Origin: an uncultured Prevotella sp.
GTDB taxonomy: Bacteria > Bacteroidota > Bacteroidia > Bacteroidales > Bacteroidaceae
Reading direction: 5' to 3'
NCBI GenBank assembly: GCA_900552675.1
Contig: USAI01000064.1
Span: 1-13,520 of the forward strand
Length of the DNA stretch: 13,520 nucleotides
Shown: positions 7,701-13,520 of the stretch, one piece after another
Position numbering within the stretch: the stretch's first letter is position 1
Layout: each line of letters starts with the position of its first letter
The notes under the pieces: model-generated
The model's input: the letters and a program-made list of their open reading frames with translations, nothing else
Told to the model about the DNA's origin: nothing
The model's database searches: none
Translations under genes and position numbers: made by a program

Positions 7701-8340
7701 GGAAATCATGATTCCCGCCGTTGACGAGGCTCAGAAAGCTCATATCGAGGCCGTAAAAGAGCTGGTGAAGAACGAGGTGAACGTGAAGGAACTGAAGTTT
7801 GTTGAAGGTTCAGGCATCTTGGTAAAGAAGGTGAAATGCAACTTCCGCACCATGGGTAAGAAGTTTGGTAAGCTGATGAAGGGCATTGCCGCTGCTATGG
7901 GCGAGCTGAACCAAGAGCAGATTGCTGAACTGGAGAAGCAAGGCAATATCGCGCTGAACGTTGAGGGCAACGACGTAACAGTTGAGGCTGCCGACGTTGA
8001 AATTATCAGCGAAGACATTCCTGGATGGCTCGTTAGCAACGAGGGAAATCTTACCGTTGCCCTTGAGGTAGAGCTGAACGAGGAACTGCGTCGAGAAGGT
8101 ATGGCTCGTGAGCTCATCAACCGTATTCAAAACCTGCGTAAGGAGAACGACTTCGAAATTACTGATCGTATCAATGTTACAGTATCGGCAAACGAGCAGG
8201 TAGAGAACGCTATTGAGAGTTATGCCGACTATATCAAGGGTCAGGTGCTGGCCGACTCGCTGAAGGTGGCTGATGCTAACGAGGGCGCTGAGGTCGACTT
8301 CGACGACTTTAAATTGATGATAAAGGTGGAAAAAGCTTAA
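4711..8340 (+). CDS. ileS: Isoleucyl-tRNA synthetase, eukaryote-like type 2
   Basis: This 1209-residue cytoplasmic enzyme charges tRNA-Ile with isoleucine. In order it shows the class I signature region PPSANGHPGIHH (49-60), the CP1 editing domain with the threonine-rich WTTTPWTLPSN (239-249) and TTDDGTGIVHIAP (about 385-397), then DWNLSRSRFWGTPLP, the second signature KMSKH (759-763), and an anticodon-binding helical domain containing DDLSNWFVRLNRKRFW. The GTPLP-type catalytic motif, the length well above the roughly 940 residues of E. coli IleRS, and the lack of a C-terminal zinc-finger cysteine cluster place it in the eukaryote-like type 2 group (IleRS2). The HIGH tetrapeptide is changed to GIHH. 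An upstream in-frame ATG at 4636 is rejected because the promoter lies inside that extension. As the only ileS here, with its own promoter, it is probably the housekeeping enzyme. Confidence 0.95.
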   Translation: MSKKFAEHNGLNLTEVNREVLAEWEKNDVFHKSVDEREGCPQFVFFEGPPSANGHPGIHHVLARSIKDTFNRYKTMKGFQVHRKAGWDTHGLPVELGVEKELGITKKDIDNKASEKYISTEEYNHKCRENVMMFTAEWRKLTEEMGYFVDLDHPYITYDNKYIETLWWLLKQLYNKHLLYKGYTIQPYSPGAGTGLSSHELNQPGCYRDVKDLTATVQFLIKDPKAEWTRWGKPYFIAWTTTPWTLPSNVALCVGPNIDYVAVETYNLYTGEPMTLVMAEKLVGAYLKADQECKEGDLLPFDKEKKQCPWRIIDRMKGTDLEGKHYAQLMPWIKPCEKVGDLAPAFVNAYAEAHADKVFTGEDGRDRFVEMESEAFRVILGDYVTTDDGTGIVHIAPTFGADDAKVAKDANIPALYLINKKGETRPMVDLQGKFYQLDELDNNFVAHCVNVDNYGHHAGDYVKNAYDPRFNPDGVWDKKASEKAEDLNVTLCMELKQEGLAFKTEKHVHNYPHCWRTDKPILYYPLDSWFIKDTACKERMVELNKTINWQPESTGTGRFGNWLENLNDWNLSRSRFWGTPLPIWRDENRGEKCIGSLEELYAEIEKSVAAGVMKSNPLKDKGFVPGDYSQENYDKIDLHRPYVDYIVLVNDEGKPMHRESDLIDVWFDSGSMPYAQLHYPFEGEMARGTEADRQALVNSTYEGYAIPPKFYPADFINEGVDQTRGWFFTLHAIATMVFDSVAFKNVISSGLVLDAKGNKMSKHLGNAVNPFEMIDKYGADPVRFYMMTNSEPWDNLKFDPTGVDEVRRKFFGTLYNTYSFFSLYANVDGFDYAEADVPVNERPEIDRWIISVLNTLVKKVDAEMQNYDPTRAGRLIDTFVNDDLSNWFVRLNRKRFWGKEMSKDKLSAYQTLYTCLETVAKLLAPFAPFYADQLYIDLVKATGRDNVCSVHLAQFPVADESVIDPDLEERMGLAQKITSMVLALRRKVNIKVRQPLQEIMIPAVDEAQKAHIEAVKELVKNEVNVKELKFVEGSGILVKKVKCNFRTMGKKFGKLMKGIAAAMGELNQEQIAELEKQGNIALNVEGNDVTVEAADVEIISEDIPGWLVSNEGNLTVALEVELNEELRREGMARELINRIQNLRKENDFEITDRINVTVSANEQVENAIESYADYIKGQVLADSLKVADANEGAEVDFDDFKLMIKVEKA

Positions 8341-8393
8341 AAACATAGGCAAACAGCCTGGCTTTTAACCCCATCATATTTCATATAATACTA

Positions 8394-8456
8394 AACTGAT
8401 CAGGAACGGCCCTGTAAGAAGTGCAGGGCCGCACCTGTTTCAGTTCCATTCTTTTA
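8394..8456 (+). terminator. GC-rich hairpin between ileS and the DksA-like gene
   Basis: CGGCCCTG (8407-8414) pairs perfectly with CAGGGCCG (8424-8431) around a 9-base loop. The stem continues outwards after small internal loops through CAGG/CCTG (8401-8404 with 8434-8437) and AACTGA/TCAGTT (8394-8399 with 8440-8445), about 18 pairs in all. The run TTCTTTT begins three bases later. It could terminate or attenuate transcription between ileS and the downstream operon. No TAnnTTTG promoter is visible between here and the ATG at 8478, so downstream genes may rely on partial readthrough. Confidence 0.5.
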
Positions 8457-8477
8457 CTTATTAAACCGAACACAACT

Positions 8478-8858
8478 ATGGCAGACAAAAAGCGTTACAC
8501 CGATGAGGAGTTGGAAGAATTCCGCGCCATCATCAATGAAAAACTGCGTCTTGCACGTCGCGACTTCACTGCTATGATGAAGCAGATTATGAACGCCGAT
8601 GGCAATGATGTGGATGATACATCGCCCACCTATAAAACACTGGAGGAGGGTAGCGCGTCGCAAACAAAAGAAGAACTGGTGCAGATGGCAAACCGTCAAC
8701 AGAAATTTATTCAAGGTCTGGAGGCTGCCCTCGTGCGCATACAGAACAAAACTTATGGCATTGACCGCATGACGGGTGAGCTCATTCCAAAAGAACGTCT
8801 CCGCGTTGTGCCGCACGCTACACTGAGTGTGGCGTCGAAAAATGCACGCAACAAATAA
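8478..8858 (+). CDS. DksA/TraR-family protein lacking zinc-finger cysteines
   Basis: This 126-residue acidic and basic protein resembles the Bacteroidetes DksA/TraR group. DksA relatives enter the RNA polymerase secondary channel and modulate initiation with ppGpp. The N-terminal part (about 8-40) and residues 66-92 look like the two arms of the coiled coil, with an acidic turn DGNDVDDTSP at 41-50 near the tip. The C-terminal segment TYGIDRMTGELIPKERLR matches the usual TYGICxxTG...IPxERL globular motif, but the zinc-ligand position is D96, and the protein has no cysteine at all. Start choice: ATG at 8478 gives the family-like MADKKRY end; an in-frame GTG at 8421 lies inside the upstream hairpin and is rejected. 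The stop TAA is followed directly by the lspA ATG, so the two are surely cotranscribed. Confidence 0.82.
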   Translation: MADKKRYTDEELEEFRAIINEKLRLARRDFTAMMKQIMNADGNDVDDTSPTYKTLEEGSASQTKEELVQMANRQQKFIQGLEAALVRIQNKTYGIDRMTGELIPKERLRVVPHATLSVASKNARNK

Positions 8859-9512
8859 ATGAAAGAAAAAAATAAAAACGGTATCGGCGATGGCATGTTA
8901 GCCATCGCCCTTATCTTCATTCTGCTTGTCATCGACCAAACCATTAAGGTGCTGGTCAAGACAAACATGGAATTAGGGCAGTCGATACATATCGCCGACT
9001 GGTTTCAAATTCTTTTTATCGAGAATAACGGCATGGCGTATGGCATGACGTTCTTTAACAAGCTGGTGCTTAGCTTGTTCCGTATCGTGGCCATCGGTGC
9101 AATAGGCTTCTATCTATGGCGTGTGGTGCATACCAAACATAAGCGCGGATATGTTATTGCACTGGCAATGGTGCTGGCTGGCGCTGCTGGAAATATCTTC
9201 GACTCGATGTTTTATGGATTGGTGTTCGACCAGTCTACATATTTCTCGGTGTCGCAGGTGGTACCGTTTGGCACAGGATATGCGCCGTTTTTGTATGGGC
9301 GGGTGGTTGATATGTTCTATTTTCCGCTTATCGTGACGCATTATCCCGACTGGTTTCCTTTTCATGCGGGCGACGAGTTTATATTCTTTTCACCCGTCTT
9401 CAACTTTGCCGATGCTTGCATCAGCGTTAGTGTGGTGGCCATTTTCTTGTTCTACAGGCAGGAACTGGAAAATATGGGGAGCGTGATAAAGGGCAAAGAG
9501 CCTTCTGTTTAA
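8859..9512 (+). CDS. lspA: Lipoprotein signal peptidase (signal peptidase II)
   Basis: LspA is the inner-membrane aspartyl protease that cleaves signal peptides from diacylglyceryl-modified prolipoproteins; it is the target of globomycin. Four hydrophobic stretches are visible, at about 13-34, 67-90, 97-113 and 180-199. Catalytic aspartates are D115 in AGNIFDS and D185 in FNFADA; the early motif DQTIK (26-30) and FIENNGMAYG (53-62, standing for the usual NxGxAFG) also fit. At 217 residues it is about 50 longer than E. coli LspA. The extra length lies between the two catalytic motifs, on both sides of GRVVDMFYFP (147-156). The usual arginine after the first aspartate (GNxxDR) is serine here. 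It begins at the base after the upstream stop and is followed after 20 bases by a predicted lipoprotein gene. Confidence 0.93.
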   Translation: MKEKNKNGIGDGMLAIALIFILLVIDQTIKVLVKTNMELGQSIHIADWFQILFIENNGMAYGMTFFNKLVLSLFRIVAIGAIGFYLWRVVHTKHKRGYVIALAMVLAGAAGNIFDSMFYGLVFDQSTYFSVSQVVPFGTGYAPFLYGRVVDMFYFPLIVTHYPDWFPFHAGDEFIFFSPVFNFADACISVSVVAIFLFYRQELENMGSVIKGKEPSV

Positions 9513-9532
9513 TTTTTCATTTTATAACATTA

Positions 9533-10609
9533 ATGGCATTTTCTGATAGTTTTAAGGGGCGTACAAATGCTTACACGGGCATAAGATATTGCACAAAATG
9601 GGTGCTCATAGCACTGGTAGTAGCTGTGTCAATGGTGTCGTGCAAGCCTTCTGTTCCCAGTGAATATATACAGAAGGGTAAGATGGAAAACATCTTGTTC
9701 GACTATCATCTGGCTAAGGTGATGTTTGAACAGGAAGGAAAAAACGACTCGCTTACCTTATTGGCTTATCAGGAAAACATCTTTGAGAAATATGACGTAA
9801 CACGAGCCGAATTCGACTCGTCAATGGTATATTACTCAAGACACATGCAGCTGCTGCACGAGATATATGAACATCTGGGCGACCGACTCTCAAAAGAGCT
9901 GGTGGCTCAAGGTGGAGTGGCAAGCGGACTGGGCCAATATGGTGATGAAATAGCTGGTGCCGATACGGCCAGTATATGGAAAGGCGACCGCAGTATAGCG
10001 CTCACACCGTTCCCTATTTCTAATTCCTATTGCTTTGAAGCAAAGGCCGATACGTCGTTTCATAAGGGCGACCGCATTATTCTCGACTTCGATGCGCAGT
10101 TTATCTATCAAATGGGCTTACGCGATGCTGTTGCGGTAATGTCGGTAACGTTTATGAACGATAGTGTGCGCACTGAAACGTTGCACGTGTCATCATCATC
10201 GCATTTCCACTTACAGATTGAAGACTCTGATATGTTGGGCATCAAAAATGTAAGAGGCTATTTCTTGTTGACCAATGGAGGTAATGGCTATTCGTCAACC
10301 ATAAGGTTGTGCTTGTGTTACAACATAAAACTGCTTCGTATGCATGTAAAGCGTGAGGTTAAGAAAACATCGGCCGACTCGACAAAGGTGCAATGCCCCG
10401 ACTCGGCTAAGGCTCAATTTATGCCTATGGCTACACCCCATGTAAACACTAAGATAGCACCGCCACCGCCAAATGCGAAACAGGAAAAGTCTGCGCCGCC
10501 ATCAGAGCGTATTCATTCTAATCAGAATAATATGCCTAAGCCAGTGCGACCGCTGCGACCCATAAAAATGGGCAATCTGAAACCCATACTGAATAGTAAT
10601 AATAAATAA
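9533..10609 (+). CDS. DUF4296-domain lipoprotein of unknown function
   Basis: This 358-residue protein has a positively charged N-terminus, a hydrophobic segment at about 23-36 and a cysteine at C37 in SMVSC, a usable lipobox; it is probably a substrate of the LspA encoded just upstream. Residues about 40-130 match the Bacteroidetes DUF4296 pattern (KMENILFDYHLAKVM followed by a helical stretch ending near LSKEL). The middle (about 150-280) is a predicted beta-rich region I do not recognise, with a serine/histidine patch (HVSSSSHFHL). The tail from about 310 is proline-rich and basic, low in complexity (APPPPN, KPVRPLRPIK), and likely disordered. The unusually long region before the lipobox, 36 residues, leaves some doubt about the start, but no better in-frame ATG is present. 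Function is unknown; conserved linkage with lspA hints at envelope work. Confidence 0.8.
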   Translation: MAFSDSFKGRTNAYTGIRYCTKWVLIALVVAVSMVSCKPSVPSEYIQKGKMENILFDYHLAKVMFEQEGKNDSLTLLAYQENIFEKYDVTRAEFDSSMVYYSRHMQLLHEIYEHLGDRLSKELVAQGGVASGLGQYGDEIAGADTASIWKGDRSIALTPFPISNSYCFEAKADTSFHKGDRIILDFDAQFIYQMGLRDAVAVMSVTFMNDSVRTETLHVSSSSHFHLQIEDSDMLGIKNVRGYFLLTNGGNGYSSTIRLCLCYNIKLLRMHVKREVKKTSADSTKVQCPDSAKAQFMPMATPHVNTKIAPPPPNAKQEKSAPPSERIHSNQNNMPKPVRPLRPIKMGNLKPILNSNNK

Positions 10610-10617
10610 GGTAAGGT

Positions 10618-10845
10618 ATGGTGCGTTTGGCTGTAAATAGAGTGACGGGCGAAAGAGAGGCTGTGGGGCCAACGGTGCTGGTGCTTGAAGGCCAGTGGCT
10701 AACCGATATGTATGCCTTGCAGCACGAGGAACCTTTCACCATTTGGCTTGATGGGGCTGTTGTTTTAAAGAACAACGGTGGCCGACTTACTGTTTGGCGT
10801 AACGAACAACAAATGATTGAAGGGCATTGGCCTTTGCTATCGTAA
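10618..10845 (+). CDS. Small hypothetical protein, 75 residues
   Basis: I do not recognise this protein. The frame starts 9 bases after the DUF4296 stop and ends 60 bases before nadC, filling the gap in the operon. The sequence reads like a small beta-rich domain: alternating hydrophobic and polar residues, four tryptophans and no cysteine (for example LEGQWLTDMY, FTIWLDGAVVLKNN and LTVWRNEQQ). There is no signal peptide or membrane segment, so it is predicted cytoplasmic. Codon use resembles the neighbouring genes. The longer minus-strand frame over the same bases (10536-10859) is composed of unlikely protein sequence and is treated as a shadow. Operon position and protein-like composition make it probably real. 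Confidence 0.6.
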   Translation: MVRLAVNRVTGEREAVGPTVLVLEGQWLTDMYALQHEEPFTIWLDGAVVLKNNGGRLTVWRNEQQMIEGHWPLLS

Positions 10846-10905
10846 CGGCTCGACCACAATTTTAATTACTGAATTGTTGAATTTAAAATTTAGATATATA
10901 ATATT

Positions 10906-11757
10906 ATGTATAGCGTAAATGAACTTGAAGACCGCCTTATCGACCTGGCTTTTGCTGAGGATATAGGCGATGGCGACCACACTACTTTGTGTTGTATTCC
11001 TGAAGATGCGATGGGTAAGTCGCACCTCTTGATTAAGGAAGACGGTATCTTGGCTGGCGTGGAAGTGGCAAAACGAGTGTTTGCTCGTTTCGACAACACC
11101 ATGAAGGTGGAGGTGCTGATGCAAGATGGCACACGTGTGCACAAAGGCGACGTGGCCATGGTGGTAACGGGTAAGGTGCGCTCGCTGCTGCAAACAGAAC
11201 GCCTGATGCTGAACATAATGCAACGTATGAGTGGTATTGCTACTATGACCAACCGCTATGTTGAGCGCTTGAAGGGCACAAACACGCATGTGCTCGACAC
11301 CCGTAAGACCACACCAGGCATGCGTATCCTTGAGAAACAGGCTGTAAAGATTGGTGGTGGTATGAACCACCGCATCGGTTTGTTTGATATGATTTTGCTG
11401 AAAGATAACCATGTTGACTTTGCTGGTGGTATCAAGAACGCTATCACTCGCTGCCACGAATATCTGAAGGAGAAAAATCTTGACCTGAAGATTGAACTTG
11501 AGGTGCGCAACTTTGATGAGCTCAATCAGGCGCTTGAGTGTGGTGGCATCAATCGTATCATGCTCGACAACTTCTCTGTGCCCGATACTGCTAAGGCTGT
11601 AAAGATTATCAATGGTAAATATGAAGTAGAGTCGAGTGGTGGTATCACCTTCGATACGCTGCGCGACTATGCTGAATGTGGTGTCGACTTTATCTCGGTA
11701 GGTGCTCTCACTCACTCGGTAAAGGGTCTTGACATGAGTTTTAAGGCTTGCGATTAA
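10906..11757 (+). CDS. nadC: Quinolinate phosphoribosyltransferase (decarboxylating)
   Basis: NadC converts quinolinate and PRPP to nicotinate mononucleotide, CO2 and pyrophosphate in de novo NAD synthesis. The 283-residue protein is of normal length. Seen motifs are the N-terminal EDIGDGDHTT (18-27), the helix ERLMLNIMQRMSGIAT (98-113), DTRKTTPGMR (131-140) with substrate-binding R133 and K134, K148, H155/R156 in GGMNHRIGLFD, K166 in LLKDNH, E199 in LEVR, D221 in MLDNF, and the phosphate-binding loops ESSGGI (242-247) and SVGALTHS (264-271). All active-site residues expected of the family are present. nadA and nadB are not in the window. The AT-rich 60-base gap upstream holds an AATTTTAA/TTAAAATT inverted repeat (10858-10865 with 10883-10890) but no clear promoter, so it is probably part of the upstream operon. 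Confidence 0.95.
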   Translation: MYSVNELEDRLIDLAFAEDIGDGDHTTLCCIPEDAMGKSHLLIKEDGILAGVEVAKRVFARFDNTMKVEVLMQDGTRVHKGDVAMVVTGKVRSLLQTERLMLNIMQRMSGIATMTNRYVERLKGTNTHVLDTRKTTPGMRILEKQAVKIGGGMNHRIGLFDMILLKDNHVDFAGGIKNAITRCHEYLKEKNLDLKIELEVRNFDELNQALECGGINRIMLDNFSVPDTAKAVKIINGKYEVESSGGITFDTLRDYAECGVDFISVGALTHSVKGLDMSFKACD

Positions 11758-11763
11758 AGGAGG
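11757..11763 (+). promoter_or_regulatory. Strong Shine-Dalgarno site before the C69 peptidase gene
   Basis: AAGGAGG lies 9 bases before the ATG at 11773 and overlaps the last base of the nadC stop codon. It is a near-perfect anti-16S match with good spacing and fixes the start of the next gene. No other gene in this window has a comparable site. Confidence 0.7.
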
Positions 11764-11772
11764 GATAGGCGT

Positions 11773-13419
11773 ATGAAAAAACTGTTTATGATGGCCCTGA
11801 TGTCAGTGGCATCAGTGGCTTCGTTCGCTTGCACCAACTTTATTGTGGGCAAAAATGCCAGCACCGACGGCTCTGTCATCTGTACCTATAATGCCGACGA
11901 TTATGGCATGTATGCCAACTTGTGCCATTATCCTGCTGCAAAGCATGCAAAGGGTGAGATGCGCAAGATTTTTGATTGGGACTCGCACGTGTATCATGGC
12001 GAGATTGCTGAGGCTGCTGAAACGTATAATGTTATTGGAAATATGAACGAGTGGCAGCTTACCATTGCCGAAACCACTTATGGTGGACGTGAGGAAATGG
12101 TAGATACCACAGGCATTCTCGACTATGGTTCGCTGATTTACGTAACCTTGCAGCGCAGTAAAACGGCACGCGAGGCTATCTCGGTGATGACATCGCTGGT
12201 AGAAAAGTATGGTTATTGCTCTGAGGGCGAAACGTTTACGATTTGCGATCCCAATGAGGCTTGGATTATGGAAATGATGGGTATGGGCCCTGGATCGAAA
12301 AAAGCGGTATGGGTGGCTATTCGTATTCCTGACAATGCTATCTGTGCACACGCTAACCAAAGCCGTATAGGCAAGTTTAATATGCATGATAAGAAGAATG
12401 TGCTCTACTCGAAAAATGTTATCTCGTATGCACGCAAGATGGGATGGTTTACGGGTAAAGATGCCGACTTCTCATGGAAAAATACCTATGCTAAGCCCGA
12501 CTTTAGTGGACGCCGCTTCTGCGACGCACGTGTATGGAGCTTCTTCCGTCATTTTGATAAGGGCTTTGACCGCTATCTGCCTTGGGCTTTAGGCAAAGAT
12601 CCTAATGCCGAGGATATGCCGCTTTGGATTGTGCCTGACCGTAAACTGTCGGTACAAGATGTAGAGGCTTGTATGCGCGACCACTATGAAGGAACGGCGC
12701 TTGATATTGCTAACCGCGATATAGCGGGCGGTATATGGCAGATGCCGTACCAGCCCACACCGCTTACCTATGAGGTTGATGGCAAGAAGTGTTTTAATGA
12801 GCGCCCAATAAGTACGCAGCAAACTGCTTTCTCCTTTGTGGCTCAGATGCGTGCTTGGTTGCCACGTGAGGTGGGTGGCGTGCTGTGGTTTGGTAACGAC
12901 GACCCCAATATGGTGGCTTATACGCCAGTATATTGTTGTAGCACCGTGCGCCCCGAATGTTATAATGCGCCTGATGCCGATGCGGTAACGTTCTCGACAA
13001 AGAGTGCTTTCTGGGTATGCAACTGGGTGAGCAACATGGTATATCCGCGCTATTCGCAGCTTTTCCCTGCACTGAAAGAGGTGCGCGACAGTTTAGAGCA
13101 AAGTTATTTTGCACAGCAAGCTCAGGTTGAGGCGAAGGCACTTGAACTGCAAAAGACAAACCATGACGAGGCCGTTAAATATCTTAACAACTACTCGGTT
13201 GACAAGGCAACGCAGATGTTGCAACGTTGGAACAAGCTGGCTACCTATCTTATTGTGAAGTTTAACGACATGGCCGTGAAACCTGAAAAGGACGGACATT
13301 TTGAACGCACAAAGACAGGCCTCGGCGCCACAGTATCTCGCCCTGGATATCCTACTGAGTATGCTCGCAAAATGTTGCAACTGAAAGGCGAATTTGTAAC
13401 AATGCCTGAAACAAAATAA
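11773..13419 (+). CDS. Secreted C69-family dipeptidase (Ntn hydrolase)
   Basis: This 548-residue protein belongs to peptidase family C69 (formerly U34), N-terminal-nucleophile hydrolases related to Lactobacillus dipeptidase A. A signal peptide covers 1-19 (MKKLFMMALM, then small residues). Cleavage after A19 would leave C20 of CTNFIVGKNAS as the new N-terminal residue, which is the expected nucleophile. Other family-like segments are TDGSVICTYNADD (31-43), GNMNEWQLTIAETTYGG (89-105), CDPNEAWIMEMMG (158-170) and HANQSRIG (193-200). The C-terminal third contains a likely coiled or helical stretch (about 436-495). It should act in the periplasm or outside the cell on dipeptides or short peptides; the exact substrate is not evident. 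SFAC is a poor lipobox, so lipidation is less likely than plain signal peptidase I cleavage. It is 15 bases after nadC and is followed by a strong terminator. Confidence 0.88.
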   Translation: MKKLFMMALMSVASVASFACTNFIVGKNASTDGSVICTYNADDYGMYANLCHYPAAKHAKGEMRKIFDWDSHVYHGEIAEAAETYNVIGNMNEWQLTIAETTYGGREEMVDTTGILDYGSLIYVTLQRSKTAREAISVMTSLVEKYGYCSEGETFTICDPNEAWIMEMMGMGPGSKKAVWVAIRIPDNAICAHANQSRIGKFNMHDKKNVLYSKNVISYARKMGWFTGKDADFSWKNTYAKPDFSGRRFCDARVWSFFRHFDKGFDRYLPWALGKDPNAEDMPLWIVPDRKLSVQDVEACMRDHYEGTALDIANRDIAGGIWQMPYQPTPLTYEVDGKKCFNERPISTQQTAFSFVAQMRAWLPREVGGVLWFGNDDPNMVAYTPVYCCSTVRPECYNAPDADAVTFSTKSAFWVCNWVSNMVYPRYSQLFPALKEVRDSLEQSYFAQQAQVEAKALELQKTNHDEAVKYLNNYSVDKATQMLQRWNKLATYLIVKFNDMAVKPEKDGHFERTKTGLGATVSRPGYPTEYARKMLQLKGEFVTMPETK

Positions 13420-13469
13420 GTCACGCCTCTTATTTTTATCTTGATATATACTAAATGTATCATATTATT

Positions 13470-13505
13470 ATGCCTACGACAGAAATGTCGTAGGCATTTT
13501 TTTTT
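13470..13505 (+). terminator. Strong intrinsic terminator of the operon
   Basis: ATGCCTACGAC (13470-13480) pairs perfectly with GTCGTAGGCAT (13487-13497) around a 6-base loop and runs into nine consecutive T residues (13497-13505). It lies 50 bases after the C69 stop and is the clearest terminator in the window. On the minus strand the matching A run before the stem gives no U tract after it, so it works mainly for plus-strand transcription. Confidence 0.9.
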
Positions 13506-13520
13506 GCGGCTACAACTTAT

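Noticed and set aside
7810..8352. Minus-strand frame (180 codons) opposite the 3' end of ileS
   Set aside because: It is a shadow of the IleRS C-terminus, with no independent signals.
8421..8477. GTG start extending the DksA-like protein by 19 residues
   Set aside because: It falls in the loop of a GC-rich hairpin, and the extra residues are unlike the family; ATG 8478 fits better.
10837..11715. Long minus-strand frame (292 codons) opposite nadC
   Set aside because: It is antisense to a gene with all its catalytic motifs, has His/Thr-rich composition typical of antisense reading, and has no promoter or homologous look.
1..13520. Defence island, prophage, integrative element, CRISPR or toxin-antitoxin system
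   Set aside because: No integrase, transposase, phage, nuclease or toxin-like proteins are seen, there are no regularly spaced repeats, and all substantial genes are core or envelope functions with uniform composition.
1..13520. tRNA or rRNA genes
   Set aside because: No T-loop/acceptor-stem arrangement or rRNA-like sequence was found in the intergenic gaps on reading both strands by eye.

Overview
The window looks like chromosomal housekeeping sequence from a member of Bacteroidales, most likely Prevotellaceae (Prevotella/Segatella-like). The evidence is indirect but consistent. Several genes are preceded by the Bacteroidetes -7 promoter box TAnnTTTG, mostly as TATCTTTG, and Shine-Dalgarno sites are almost absent. 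The histidine kinase and response regulator resemble Bacteroides RprX/RprY. The order ileS, DksA/TraR-like gene, lspA, DUF4296 lipoprotein is one I associate with this phylum. Base composition and codon use look even throughout. I see no mobile elements, tRNAs, rRNAs or CRISPR arrays.

Layout. On the left, a secreted YiiX-like permuted papain-fold enzyme (112-732, minus) with its own promoter and terminator diverges from dapA (976-1863, plus). Next come the two-component genes rprX (2034-3593) and rprY (3674-4372). A 338-base gap follows, holding an elaborate terminator-like structure and a good ileS promoter. ileS (4711-8340) encodes a long eukaryote-like type 2 isoleucyl-tRNA synthetase. After a second GC-rich hairpin comes a tightly packed probable operon: a cysteine-free DksA/TraR-like protein (8478-8858), lspA (8859-9512), a DUF4296 lipoprotein (9533-10609), a 75-residue unknown protein (10618-10845), nadC (10906-11757) and a secreted C69 dipeptidase (11773-13419). 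A strong intrinsic terminator at 13470-13505 ends it.

How the genes relate. Most are core functions: lysine/peptidoglycan precursor synthesis (dapA), tRNA charging (ileS), lipoprotein maturation (lspA), NAD synthesis (nadC) and envelope signalling (rprXY). LspA would process the lipoprotein encoded just downstream. The two exported peptidase-type proteins at the window ends fit an organism that handles peptides or cell-wall fragments in the periplasm.

I do not see an undescribed multi-gene system. The points most worth a second look are: the IleRS whose class I HIGH signature reads GIHH, a swap linked to extreme mupirocin resistance in other type 2 IleRS enzymes; the DksA-like protein with no zinc-finger cysteines; the rprX promoter that implies a leaderless message; two intergenic structures flanking ileS that share sequence; and one strong Shine-Dalgarno site in an otherwise SD-poor region.
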